A DNA stretch of 64,000 nucleotides, from NCBI RefSeq assembly GCF_020885975.1, contig NZ_AP025183.1:124001-188000 (forward strand). The letters are read 5' to 3'. Each line of letters opens with the position of its first letter. The stretch's first letter is position 1. The notes under the pieces were generated by a model that was not told the DNA's origin, did not search any database, and saw nothing but the letters and a program-made list of their open reading frames with translations. The DNA comes from Flavobacterium ammonificans. GTDB taxonomy: Bacteria > Bacteroidota > Bacteroidia > Flavobacteriales > Flavobacteriaceae. The position numbers were made by a program, and so were the translations under genes. Positions 51,935 to 60,531 of this stretch are shown here, in pieces.

Positions 51935-52948
51935 CTAACTCCTAATTTTCTGCTCCCATTTCCAAGCGCTAGCCATTGCTTCTTCTAAAGAAGATTGGGC
52001 TTTCCATCCCAAAATGGTGTTGGCTTTATGAGTATTGGCGTAGGCCTCAGTAATGTCACCTTCTCTACGTGCTACAATTTTATAAGGTAATTTTTGACCG
52101 CTTACTTTTTCAAAAGCATGAATCACTTCCAAAACCGAACTTCCAGTCCCTGTTCCTAAATTAAAGGTTTCTACTTTATCTTGATTTTTCTTACTCAATA
52201 AACGTTGCATCGCAATAACGTGGGCTTTCGCCAAATCCACTACGTGAATATAATCGCGAATCGCAGTTCCATCTGGAGTTGGATAATCATCCCCATAAAC
52301 GGATAATTCTTGACGTAATCCGATTCCAGTTTGCGTAATAAATGGTACTAAATTTTGCGGAACTCCCAAAGGTAACTCTCCAATTTCAGCTGAAGGGTGA
52401 GCACCAATTGGATTAAAATAACGCAACAAAATAGCATTAATACTAGACGCTTTTGCGGCATCAATGATAATTTCCTCTCCAATTTGTTTCGTGTTACCAT
52501 AAGGAGACATCGCAGTTTGGACCGATGAATCTTCAGTAATTGGCATTTTTTGAGCTTGACCATAAACAGTACAAGACGAACTAAATATCAAATTAGCAGT
52601 AGGCTTTTTCTCCAACTCTTGTAGAATATATACTAACACATTAATGTTATTTTCATAATACAACAATGGATTTCCTACACTTTCCCCAACCGCTTTTGAA
52701 GCTGCAAAATGAATTACGCCTTCAATATCAGCGTGGCGTTTAAAAAAATCTTGTACTTTATTTTTATCTCGTAAGTCCAATTGCTCAAAGACAGGAACTT
52801 TACCCGTAATATTTTGAATTCCGTCCAAAACAGATAATGAAGTATTGGACAAATTATCGATTATAATGACTTCAAAACCTTCGTTTTGCAATTCTACCAC
52901 TGTATGCGAACCTATAAATCCTAAACCTCCTGTTACTAGTATTTTCAT
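51935..52948 (-). CDS. galE: UDP-glucose 4-epimerase
   Basis: 337 aa extended SDR. NAD motif GGLGFIGSH (7-15), catalytic YxxxK in YGNTK, Ser/Thr in SSSCTVYG, and RYFNPIGAHPSAEIGE are all GalE-type. It makes UDP-galactose for envelope sugars. Downstream of and 23 nt from the DegT aminotransferase gene, so cotranscribed. Confidence 0.95.
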   Translation of the reverse strand: MKILVTGGLGFIGSHTVVELQNEGFEVIIIDNLSNTSLSVLDGIQNITGKVPVFEQLDLRDKNKVQDFFKRHADIEGVIHFAASKAVGESVGNPLLYYENNINVLVYILQELEKKPTANLIFSSSCTVYGQAQKMPITEDSSVQTAMSPYGNTKQIGEEIIIDAAKASSINAILLRYFNPIGAHPSAEIGELPLGVPQNLVPFITQTGIGLRQELSVYGDDYPTPDGTAIRDYIHVVDLAKAHVIAMQRLLSKKNQDKVETFNLGTGTGSSVLEVIHAFEKVSGQKLPYKIVARREGDITEAYANTHKANTILGWKAQSSLEEAMASAWKWEQKIRS

Positions 52949-52971
52949 TTGCTTTTAGGGTATTGAACCAA

Positions 52972-54105
52972 CTATTTATTTAAGAATTCCAAAATACTAT
53001 CCGTGATGAATTTAATCTGTTCATCATCTAATTCTGTATGCATTGGTAACGAAATCACTTCTTTTACTAATTGATTCGTAACTGGGAAATCTTCCTCTTT
53101 ATAGCGTGCATCTGCATAGGCTTTTTGACTGTGCAATGGAATTGGGTAGTAAATTGCACACGGGATTCCTTTGTCTAACAAATGTTGCATCAAACCGTTT
53201 CTATCGGCATCAATAATACGTAATGTATATTGATGAAAAACATGGCAATCACAGATATCACAAATACTTGGCGCGATAATGTTTTTATGCCCTTCTAATG
53301 CTGCAGTATATTTTCTTGCAGCGTTTTGTCTGGCTGCATTGTATTGGTCTAATAAGGGTAATTTGGCATTTAAAACGGCAGCTTGGATACTATCCAAACG
53401 AGAATTTACACCCACTACATCGTGATGGTATCTTTCATACATTCCGTGATTGACAATTCCGCGAAGAGTATGCGCTAAAGCATCATCATTGGTAAAAATT
53501 GCTCCCCCATCTCCATAACAGCCTAAATTTTTTGAAGGAAAAAAAGAAGTTGCACCCACATGACCTATCGTTCCTGCTTTCTTTTTGGAACCATCTGAAA
53601 ATTTACAATTCGCTCCAATAGCTTGTGCATTATCTTCAATCACAAATAAATTATGTTCTTTGGCTAATGCCATAATCGCTTCCATATTAGACGCACGTCC
53701 AAATAAATGAACTGGAACAATGGCTTTTGTTTTTGGTGTGATTGCTTTCTTAATTTTGTCAATATTGATGTTCATATTGTACATATCAACATCTACTAAT
53801 ACAGGGGTCAACTGCAATAATGCAATAACTTCAACAGTTGCTGCAAAAGTAAAGTCAGCCGTTATTACTTCATCACCTGGTTGTAATCCCAATCCCATCA
53901 TAGCAATCTGCAAAGCATCGGTTCCATTAGCACAGGGAATTACGTGTTTTACCCCTAAATAAGTTTCTAATGATTTTTGGAAAGAATGCACCTGAGGTCC
54001 ATTGATATAGGCATTGGTATCTAAAACTTCCTGAATGGAAGTATTTACTGTTTCTTTTATTGCATCGTATTGACCTTTCAAGTCAACCATTTGTATTTTT
54101 TTCAT
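52972..54105 (-). CDS. DegT/DnrJ/EryC1/StrS sugar aminotransferase
   Basis: 377 aa, PLP enzyme moving an amino group to a nucleotide-keto-sugar. The Lys that binds PLP is in SFFPSKNLGCYGDGG (near 190), with NGTDALQIAMMGLGLQPGDEV and EDNAQAIGA typical. Together with galE and Kdo transferase it points to lipopolysaccharide or surface glycan synthesis. Exact sugar unknown. Confidence 0.92.
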   Translation of the reverse strand: MKKIQMVDLKGQYDAIKETVNTSIQEVLDTNAYINGPQVHSFQKSLETYLGVKHVIPCANGTDALQIAMMGLGLQPGDEVITADFTFAATVEVIALLQLTPVLVDVDMYNMNINIDKIKKAITPKTKAIVPVHLFGRASNMEAIMALAKEHNLFVIEDNAQAIGANCKFSDGSKKKAGTIGHVGATSFFPSKNLGCYGDGGAIFTNDDALAHTLRGIVNHGMYERYHHDVVGVNSRLDSIQAAVLNAKLPLLDQYNAARQNAARKYTAALEGHKNIIAPSICDICDCHVFHQYTLRIIDADRNGLMQHLLDKGIPCAIYYPIPLHSQKAYADARYKEEDFPVTNQLVKEVISLPMHTELDDEQIKFITDSILEFLNK

Positions 54106-54183
54106 TTACTTTTTGTTTAATGATTGGAAAGATTGAATAATATAAAATTCCAATTAAAGTGAGTCCATTTGTAAAACGAAAAA

Positions 54184-54191
54184 CAAAAATA
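54184..54191 (-). promoter_or_regulatory. -7 element of the DegT-galE pair
   Basis: Minus-strand TATTTTTG, exact TAnnTTTG, 78 nt before the ATG at 54105. Confidence 0.4.
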
Positions 54192-54260
54192 GGTATTTAA
54201 TGAGTTCTAACCAATCAAAATAAAATAAAGAAACTGTATTTTAGCACCAAAATATCGGGT

Positions 54261-55487
54261 ATGCTTTTTATTTATAGTATAATTGTTTCAATAGCAGGGT
54301 TGTTATTGCAAATCATCGCTTTTTCTGTGCCAAAAATCAAACTTTTTGTTGCAGGAAGAAAAGACGTATTTCCAACTTTAATTTCCAAAATCAAACCTAA
54401 TGACAAAACCATTTGGTTTCACGCTGCATCCTTAGGCGAATACGAACAAGGATTACCTGTTATTGAAAAAATAAAAGAGAAATACCCCAACCATAAAATC
54501 GTGCTCAGTTTTTTTTCCCCTTCAGGTTATGAAGTCCGCAAAAATAATACCATAGCAGACACTACAGTTTATTTACCATTAGACACACAAAAAAACGCTA
54601 CTAAATTCATTGATTTAGTGCATCCAGAGATGGTATTCTTTATCAAATATGAGTTTTGGCCGAATTATTTGAACGAATTGAAAAAGCGAAATACGCCAAC
54701 CTACTTGATTTCTGGAATTTTCAGAGAAAATCAGGTGTTTTTTAAATGGTATGGCGATTTTTACAGAAAAGCATTGGATGCGTTCAGCTATTTTTTTGTA
54801 CAAAATGAAAAATCAGAACAGCTTTTACTCCAACTTGGCAAATCGAATTGTATTGTGTCGGGAGATACTCGTTTTGATAGAGTAGCTAGTATTTTAGAAA
54901 AAGACAATACATTAGATTTTATTGCTGAATTTAAAAACAATAAAACAACTTTCGTTGCGGGAAGTACTTGGCCCAAAGATGAGGAATTGTTACTGAATTA
55001 TATTAACTCCAACACTACAGATACTAATTTCATCATTGCTCCACATAATATAAAACCGGATCAAATACAACAACTAAAAAATAGTTGTACCAAAAAAGTA
55101 ATTTTATTTTCAGAAAAAGAAAACAAAAATCTAGCCGATTATGATGTTTTTATTATAGACACAGTAGGAATATTAACTAAAATATATAGTTACGCCGATA
55201 TCGCATATGTTGGCGGTGGTTTTGGTTATCCAGGAATTCATAACATCCTAGAACCTGCTACTTTTGGAATTCCAATTGTGATTGGACCCAATTATTCTCA
55301 TTTTGCTGAAGCTATAGAATTAGCTCGCTTAGGAGGATGCATTTCTGTAGATAATAATGATAGTTTAGAAGTACTATTAAATGAATTAATTGGCGATATT
55401 GAAATTCGAAAATCAAGAGGTGCAATTAGCGCTTCATTTGTTCAAAAAAACAAAGGCGCAGTTGCTAAAATAATGAGTGCTGTTTAG
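54261..55487 (+). CDS. waaA: 3-deoxy-D-manno-octulosonic acid (Kdo) transferase
   Basis: 408 aa, attaches Kdo to lipid A precursor at the inner membrane. One N-terminal anchor (1-30), an N-terminal GT-B domain with IWFHAASLGEYEQGLP, and the C-terminal CMP-Kdo domain with PHNIKPDQI and YVGGGFGYPGIHNILEPATFGIP. Gives lipid A assembly in this Gram-negative; divergent from the DegT gene. Confidence 0.94.
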   Translation: MLFIYSIIVSIAGLLLQIIAFSVPKIKLFVAGRKDVFPTLISKIKPNDKTIWFHAASLGEYEQGLPVIEKIKEKYPNHKIVLSFFSPSGYEVRKNNTIADTTVYLPLDTQKNATKFIDLVHPEMVFFIKYEFWPNYLNELKKRNTPTYLISGIFRENQVFFKWYGDFYRKALDAFSYFFVQNEKSEQLLLQLGKSNCIVSGDTRFDRVASILEKDNTLDFIAEFKNNKTTFVAGSTWPKDEELLLNYINSNTTDTNFIIAPHNIKPDQIQQLKNSCTKKVILFSEKENKNLADYDVFIIDTVGILTKIYSYADIAYVGGGFGYPGIHNILEPATFGIPIVIGPNYSHFAEAIELARLGGCISVDNNDSLEVLLNELIGDIEIRKSRGAISASFVQKNKGAVAKIMSAV

Positions 55488-55613
55488 TTGTACTTTTTAA
55501 ATTAAATTGAGGTTATTTTGCTGGTTTTTGCCCGTTTTTGATAAAAAGAAGGAAAATTGCCAAATATTATTTAAAAAAAAAATGAAAAAATATTTTACAT
55601 ATTAAAAATTTTA

Positions 55614-55621
55614 TATCTTTG
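55614..55621 (+). promoter_or_regulatory. -7 element of the mini-lipoprotein
   Basis: TATCTTTG, exact TAnnTTTG, 37 nt before ATG 55659. Confidence 0.55.
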
Positions 55622-55658
55622 CCACGAATTAATAATTAACCTTTTATAATAAATTAAG

Positions 55659-55841
55659 ATGAAAAAAGTATTTTTAAGTTTAGCTGTTGTTGCTGTTTTA
55701 ACTGTTGTATCTTGTAAAAAAGCTGAAGCTCCTGCTGAAGAAGTAGCTGCTGATACTACTGCTGTTGCTGTTGACACTGCTGCTGTTGATACTGCTGCTG
55801 TTGATACTGCTGCTGTTGATACTGCTGCTGCTGCAAAGTAA
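55659..55841 (+). CDS. 60-residue lipoprotein with VDTAA repeats
   Basis: Signal peptide with lipobox VVSC (Cys19, followed by KK), then a mature chain of only about 41 residues: acidic and alanine-rich, with four AVDTA units. No globular domain. It has its own promoter and terminator and only Ala-, Val-, Asp- and Thr-type residues after the first part. It may be an abundant structural lipoprotein or a surface linker; function unknown. Confidence 0.78.
   Translation: MKKVFLSLAVVAVLTVVSCKKAEAPAEEVAADTTAVAVDTAAVDTAAVDTAAVDTAAAAK
55767..55826 (+). repeat. Four 15-bp tandem units in the lipoprotein gene
   Basis: GCTGTTGAYACTGCT x4 (units at 55767, 55782, 55797, 55812); the last three are identical and the first differs by one silent C/T. 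Units keep frame, so changes in copy number would add or remove AVDTA. Confidence 0.9.
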
Positions 55842-55862
55842 TTAATTACTACAGAGAAAAAA

Positions 55863-55896
55863 ATAAGCCGTACACTTGGTGTAACGGCTTTTTTTA
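55863..55896 (+). terminator. Terminator after the mini-lipoprotein
   Basis: AAGCCGT...ACGGCTT hairpin with inner ACAC/GTGT pairs, followed by T7. Confidence 0.82.
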
Positions 55897-55945
55897 TTTT
55901 ATAGCTATATCTTAATTGACAACTCCTTTAACATTGTTATTTATT

Positions 55946-56293
55946 TTAATCTGAAAAAATAACATCATTAGCTGAAAAATCAAGCACTTCTGAGGTTGAT
56001 GCATATTTGACTATTTCATTGATTCCTTTTTCCAATCTAAGTTCCGTAGTATACTTTCTACTTGTTGCAAAGTGAACACCCTCTAACAATACTTTAAAGT
56101 AATACCTTCCATTAGTTGATCTGAATTTCAAGAAAGTAGCCAAATCAGTATTAGCTTTAAATTTTTCTATCGCTTCTTCTCCTTCAAATTTAAGTTCAAA
56201 ACTCAAACTAGTAAAAATTGTTTTGCCCTTTCTAGAAGCAAATACAAACTTGTATTCGTCGTTAAATCGCTTCGTAATTACAAAAGTCCCCAT
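55946..56293 (-). CDS. DUF1508 (YegP-like) protein
   Basis: 115 aa with two tandem DUF1508 domains (about 1-52 and 53-105; F-x-I-x-K...F-V/K-x-x-A/G-S/T-R-K). The YegP fold is small and cytoplasmic, with unknown function. The repeats look diverged; the second has GRYYFKVLLEGVHFATSRKYTT. Located between the mini-lipoprotein and tRNA genes. Confidence 0.8.
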   Translation of the reverse strand: MGTFVITKRFNDEYKFVFASRKGKTIFTSLSFELKFEGEEAIEKFKANTDLATFLKFRSTNGRYYFKVLLEGVHFATSRKYTTELRLEKGINEIVKYASTSEVLDFSANDVIFSD

Positions 56294-56343
56294 ATTCTTG
56301 ATCGCACTAACAATTAGTGCTCATTTATTATTATTTATAAAAC

Positions 56344-56373
56344 AAAAAAAGCCTCTTCAATTGAAGAGGCTTT
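56344..56373 (-). terminator. Terminator of the tRNA-Gly/tRNA-Leu pair
   Basis: AAAGCCTCTTC-AATT-GAAGAGGCTTT with a T7 tract on the minus strand, 2 nt past the tRNA-Leu. Confidence 0.85.
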
Positions 56374-56375
56374 AG

Positions 56376-56461
56376 TACTCAGAGCGGGACTTGAACCCGC
56401 ACGAACATTGCTGTTCACTGGATTTTAAGTCCAGCGTGTCTACCAATTTCACCATCCGAGC
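56376..56461 (-). tRNA. tRNA-Leu(TAA)
   Basis: 86 nt, long variable arm. Anticodon stem CTGGA/TCCAG, loop CTTAAAA (anticodon TAA, reads TTA/TTG). Acceptor GCTCGGA pairs with TCTGAGT through two G-T pairs. T-loop GGTTCAAGTCC. Confidence 0.95.
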
Positions 56462-56476
56462 ATTGTATGGTTTTGG

Positions 56477-56549
56477 AGCGAAAAACGGGGCTCGAACCCG
56501 CGACCTCGACCTTGGCAAGGTCGCGCTCTACCAACTGAGCTATTTTCGC
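56477..56549 (-). tRNA. tRNA-Gly(GCC)
   Basis: 73 nt. Acceptor GCGAAAA/TTTTCGC; anticodon stem CGACC/GGTCG, loop TTGCCAA (anticodon GCC, reads GGC/GGT). Different from the TCC copies at 24312 and 24433. 15 nt before tRNA-Leu, so one transcript. Confidence 0.95.
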
Positions 56550-56694
56550 ATTTTCAATTCTATAAAAGAATCACGATACTTGTTCTGTATTGCGGATGCA
56601 AATTTAATACATTAATTCAATTACACAAGCCTTTTCAATAAAAAAATAGCCCGACAAAGGTAATCTTCTGATAACGTAAACTTTAAAATCAAAA

Positions 56695-59319
56695 CTATTT
56701 TTTGCTTAGCATTCTTTTTATTTCATTCAGCTTCATCAAAGCTTCCATTGGTGTAATGGTATTGATATCTAAATTCAGAATTTCATCTTTAATTTCTTCC
56801 AAAAGCGGGTCGTCTAGATTGAAGAAACTCATTTGCATTTCATCTTTAACTTCCTTGATACCATTGAGCGCATCACTGGAATGATTTTTTTCTAATTTTT
56901 TTAATAGCTTTTGCGCTTTCAAAATTACAATCTGCGGCATTCCGGCCATTTTAGCTACGTGAATTCCAAAACTATGAGCACTTCCTCCTTTAACTAACTT
57001 TCTAACAAAAAGAACTGTATCTTTTAGTTCTTTGACAGCTACATTGTAATTCTGAATCCTCAGTAACGATTCACTCATTTCATTTAATTCGTGATAATGA
57101 GTTGCAAAAAGCGTTTTTGGCTGTGCCGGATGCTCGTGTAAGAACTCAGCAATAGCCCAAGCAATCGATATTCCATCATAAGTACTTGTTCCTCTTCCAA
57201 TCTCGTCTAAAAGCACCAAACTTCGGTCGGAAATATTATTTAAGATCGAAGCCGTTTCATTCATTTCGACCATAAATGTCGACTCGCCCATCGAAATATT
57301 ATCACTTGCACCTACTCTAGTAAAAATTTTGTCTACAATTCCCATTCGAACACTCTCTGCAGGAACAAAACTTCCCATTTGTGCCAAGAGTACAATTAAA
57401 GCCGTTTGACGCAAAATAGCTGATTTACCAGACATATTAGGTCCAGTAATCATAATCAGTTGCTGGGTTTCTCTATCCAAGAACACATCATTAGAAATGT
57501 AGGGCGTTCCAACAGGCAATTGCTTTTCAATTACAGGATGTCTTCCTTCTTTGATTTCCAATTCAAAGCTTTCATCAATTTCAGGGCAAACGTATTTATT
57601 TTCAATAGCCAATTGAGTAAACGAACACAAACAGTCCAATTGCGCTATTAAATTGGCATTCATCTGAACCGGTTTGATATACGTACTTATCCATTGTACC
57701 AATTGTTCAAATAATTCCGATTCTATTTTATGTATTTTCTCTTCAGCACCTAAAATCTTCGTTTCATATTCCTTTAACTCTTCGGTAATATAACGTTCTG
57801 CATTTACCAAGGTTTGTTTGCGAATCCATTCTTCAGGAACTTTATCTTTGTGCGTATTTCTCACTTCAATATAATACCCAAAAACATTGTTGAAGGAAAT
57901 TTTTAAAGACGAAATTCCTGTTCTTTCCGATTCTCTTCTTTCAATTCCTTCCAAGAACTCTTTTCCAGATGTAGAAATGGCGCGTAATTCGTCTAATTCT
58001 GCATTCACACCCACAGCAATCGCGTTTCCTTTAGCTATAGCCACAGGCGCTTCTTGATTTAGGGTAGTTTTAATTTTTTCGCGCAATAAATCACAACTAT
58101 GCAAACTATCGCCAATCACTTTCACCGCTTCCTGCGGACTTTGTAAAGCCAAGGTTTTGATTGGAAGTATAGCGTCTAAGGATTCTTTTAAATATACGAC
58201 TTCACGTGGCGATACTTTTCCTGCGGCTATTTTCGAAATCAATCGTTCCAAATCGGAAATTTGCTTGATTTGAGATTGTATCTTTTTTAATATTTCTTGA
58301 TTGTCTTTCAAATAGGCCACTACTTGGTGACGACTTTGAATTTTAGTAGCATCTTTTAATGGTAATGCCAACCAACGTTTGAGCAAGCGCCCTCCCATTG
58401 GCGAAAGCGTTCTGTCTATAACATCTAGCAAAGTAACCGCATTGGGATTGTAACTATGATACAATTCTAAATTGCGAATAGTAAAACGATCCATCCAAAC
58501 GTAAGCATCTTCTGCAATACGCTGAATAGATGTAATATGCTGTACTTTATTATGTTGTGTTTCAGATAAATAATATAAGATGGCTCCTGCTGCAATGACA
58601 CCTTCTTTTAATTCTTCAACTCCAAAACCTTTCAAAGAAACCGTTTGGAAATGCTTCGTTAAAGTCTCAAAGGCATAATCTTCTTTGTACAACCAATCTT
58701 CTAAATAAAAACTATGGTAATCTTCTCCAAAAGCAGTTTTGAAATCGTTTTTGCTATTCTTTGGAACTAGAACTTCACTAGGGCTAAAATTTTGAAGTAG
58801 TTTGTCAATATATTCCGCATTCCCTTGAGCAGTCAAAAATTCGCCAGTAGAGACATCTAAAAACGAAATTCCGATTGATTTATTTGAAAAATAAACGGAA
58901 GCTAAAAAATTATTAAGCTTAGCTTGTAGTACCTCATCATTCATAGAAACACCGGGAGTAACTAACTCAGTTACGCCTCGTTTTACGATGGTTTTGGTCA
59001 TTTTAGGATCTTCGAGTTGATCACAAATAGCTACACGCAAACCTGCTTTTACTAATTTTGGCAAATAGGTGTTTAAAGAGTGATGAGGAAATCCTGCCAA
59101 GGCAGTTTCGGTTTCGGACCCCGCTCCTCTCTTTGTCAAAACAATTCCTAATATCTTAGAAGCTCTTACTGCATCTTCACCAAAGGTTTCATAAAAATCT
59201 CCTACACGAAACAACAAGCAAGCATCAGGGTATTTTGCCTTGATTTCATTGTATTGTTTCATTAACGGAGTTTCCTTTGCTACTTTTTCTTTTGCTGCCA
59301 AATCAGATGTATTAATCAA
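56695..59319 (-). CDS. mutS: DNA mismatch repair protein MutS
   Basis: 874 aa. Mismatch-contact Phe and Glu in [14 protein letters not shown] (near 36-49), the clamp and lever domains, then the ATPase with Walker [14 protein letters not shown], the signature [15 protein letters not shown], Walker [16 protein letters not shown] and THYHELNE. Full length. Works with MutL; alone on its strand here. Confidence 0.96.
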   Translation of the reverse strand: MINTSDLAAKEKVAKETPLMKQYNEIKAKYPDACLLFRVGDFYETFGEDAVRASKILGIVLTKRGAGSETETALAGFPHHSLNTYLPKLVKAGLRVAICDQLEDPKMTKTIVKRGVTELVTPGVSMNDEVLQAKLNNFLASVYFSNKSIGISFLDVSTGEFLTAQGNAEYIDKLLQNFSPSEVLVPKNSKNDFKTAFGEDYHSFYLEDWLYKEDYAFETLTKHFQTVSLKGFGVEELKEGVIAAGAILYYLSETQHNKVQHITSIQRIAEDAYVWMDRFTIRNLELYHSYNPNAVTLLDVIDRTLSPMGGRLLKRWLALPLKDATKIQSRHQVVAYLKDNQEILKKIQSQIKQISDLERLISKIAAGKVSPREVVYLKESLDAILPIKTLALQSPQEAVKVIGDSLHSCDLLREKIKTTLNQEAPVAIAKGNAIAVGVNAELDELRAISTSGKEFLEGIERRESERTGISSLKISFNNVFGYYIEVRNTHKDKVPEEWIRKQTLVNAERYITEELKEYETKILGAEEKIHKIESELFEQLVQWISTYIKPVQMNANLIAQLDCLCSFTQLAIENKYVCPEIDESFELEIKEGRHPVIEKQLPVGTPYISNDVFLDRETQQLIMITGPNMSGKSAILRQTALIVLLAQMGSFVPAESVRMGIVDKIFTRVGASDNISMGESTFMVEMNETASILNNISDRSLVLLDEIGRGTSTYDGISIAWAIAEFLHEHPAQPKTLFATHYHELNEMSESLLRIQNYNVAVKELKDTVLFVRKLVKGGSAHSFGIHVAKMAGMPQIVILKAQKLLKKLEKNHSSDALNGIKEVKDEMQMSFFNLDDPLLEEIKDEILNLDINTITPMEALMKLNEIKRMLSKK

Positions 59320-59462
59320 TTCTTAATGTGTCAGCGAATTTATAGATTTTATAGCGAATAAAGAACAGTTCTTAGACATAAACCTATTTTTAGTTGAAAT
59401 TGCACGGCTGTTTTCGAAAATTTATATAAATTTGTATTTCAAAATTTAAATCTTAAATCGTT

Positions 59463-59891
59463 ATGAAAAAAATACTTGTTTTAGCCCTATTAGTTCTAGG
59501 AACAGTGGCTACCAACGCACAAGAAACATCTAAAAAAGGAAAAGCTGCAACTGCAAAAGTAACTGGAGCAGGAATGGTTTTTGCTAATGAAGTGATTGAT
59601 TACGGTACAATTACTCAAAACGCAGAAGGTAAACGTGAATTTGTATTTACAAATAATGGAACTACTCCATTAGTGATTACAAATGCACAAGGTTCTTGTG
59701 GGTGTACTGTACCTTCAACTCCAAAAGAACCAATTGCTCCAGGAGCAAAAGGAACTATTGGTGTAAAATACGATACAACCAGAGTAGGTCCATTTACAAA
59801 AACAGTAACAATTTCGTCAAATGCAGCTGGTCAGCCAACTAAAGTTTTGACTATTAAAGGAAATGTGGTTGCCGCAACAGCAAAAAGCTAA
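59463..59891 (+). CDS. DUF1573 exported protein
   Basis: 142 aa with signal peptide (ALLVLGTVATNAQ). One ASH/MSP-like immunoglobulin fold: YGTITQNAEGKREFVFTNNGTTPLVIT, the Cys pair in GSCGCTVPSTP and GVKYDTTRVGPFTKTVTI. Periplasmic; function unknown. Terminated immediately downstream. Confidence 0.88.
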   Translation: MKKILVLALLVLGTVATNAQETSKKGKAATAKVTGAGMVFANEVIDYGTITQNAEGKREFVFTNNGTTPLVITNAQGSCGCTVPSTPKEPIAPGAKGTIGVKYDTTRVGPFTKTVTISSNAAGQPTKVLTIKGNVVAATAKS

Positions 59892-59910
59892 TTTTGTTTA
59901 CAATACATTC

Positions 59911-59944
59911 AAAAGCTTCCTACTTTTACGGAAGCTTTTTTTTT
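59911..59944 (+). terminator. Terminator after DUF1573 gene
   Basis: AAAAGCTTCC / GGAAGCTTTT stem with 9-nt loop and T9 tail. Confidence 0.85.
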
Positions 59945-59958
59945 ACATTTAATTTGCT

Positions 59959-60495
59959 ATGAGAAAATTAGAAAACAGCGAACTCGACAGAAAATCCATT
60001 GATGATTTCAAAGCTTCTGAAAAAACACCTTTGATTTTAGTTTTAGATGACATTCGCAGTTTACATAATATTGGATCAGTGTTCAGAACCGCTGATGCTT
60101 TTTTGATTGAAAAAATCTATTTGTGCGGAATTACAGCAACTCCTCCCAATAAAGAAATTCACAAGACCGCACTTGGTGCTACAGAAACTGTAGTATGGGA
60201 ACAGGCTGAAAATGTTTTGGAAGTAATTCAAAAACTGAAAGCAGAAAAAATTCAGACTTACGCTATTGAACAAGTAGAAAGCGCTATTTTTCTTCAAAAT
60301 TTTGAAGTTGAACAAAATCAAAAATATGCATTGGTGTTTGGTAATGAAGTTTTTGGCGTAGCCCAAGAAGCCGTCGCTCTTTGTGACGGAGCTATTGAAA
60401 TTCCGCAATTAGGAACTAAGCACTCACTGAATATTTCAGTAAGTGCCGGAATTGTAGTTTGGGATTTATTTAAGAAGTTACATTTCACCAAATAA
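59959..60495 (+). CDS. SpoU/TrmH-family RNA 2'-O-methyltransferase
   Basis: 178 aa SPOUT enzyme with only the catalytic domain. Motif 1 DDIRSLHNIGSVFRTADAF, motif 2 LVFGNEVFGV, motif 3 LNISVSAGIVVWD. It would methylate a ribose in tRNA or rRNA; the target (often tRNA position 18 or 34) is not evident. 15 nt after the preceding terminator. Confidence 0.92.
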   Translation: MRKLENSELDRKSIDDFKASEKTPLILVLDDIRSLHNIGSVFRTADAFLIEKIYLCGITATPPNKEIHKTALGATETVVWEQAENVLEVIQKLKAEKIQTYAIEQVESAIFLQNFEVEQNQKYALVFGNEVFGVAQEAVALCDGAIEIPQLGTKHSLNISVSAGIVVWDLFKKLHFTK

Positions 60496-60531
60496 ATCCT
60501 ACTAATCAACCGAAAATAGTATATTTATAGC

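Noticed and set aside
56391..56615. 74-codon plus-strand frame
   Set aside because: It is antisense to two complete tRNA genes.
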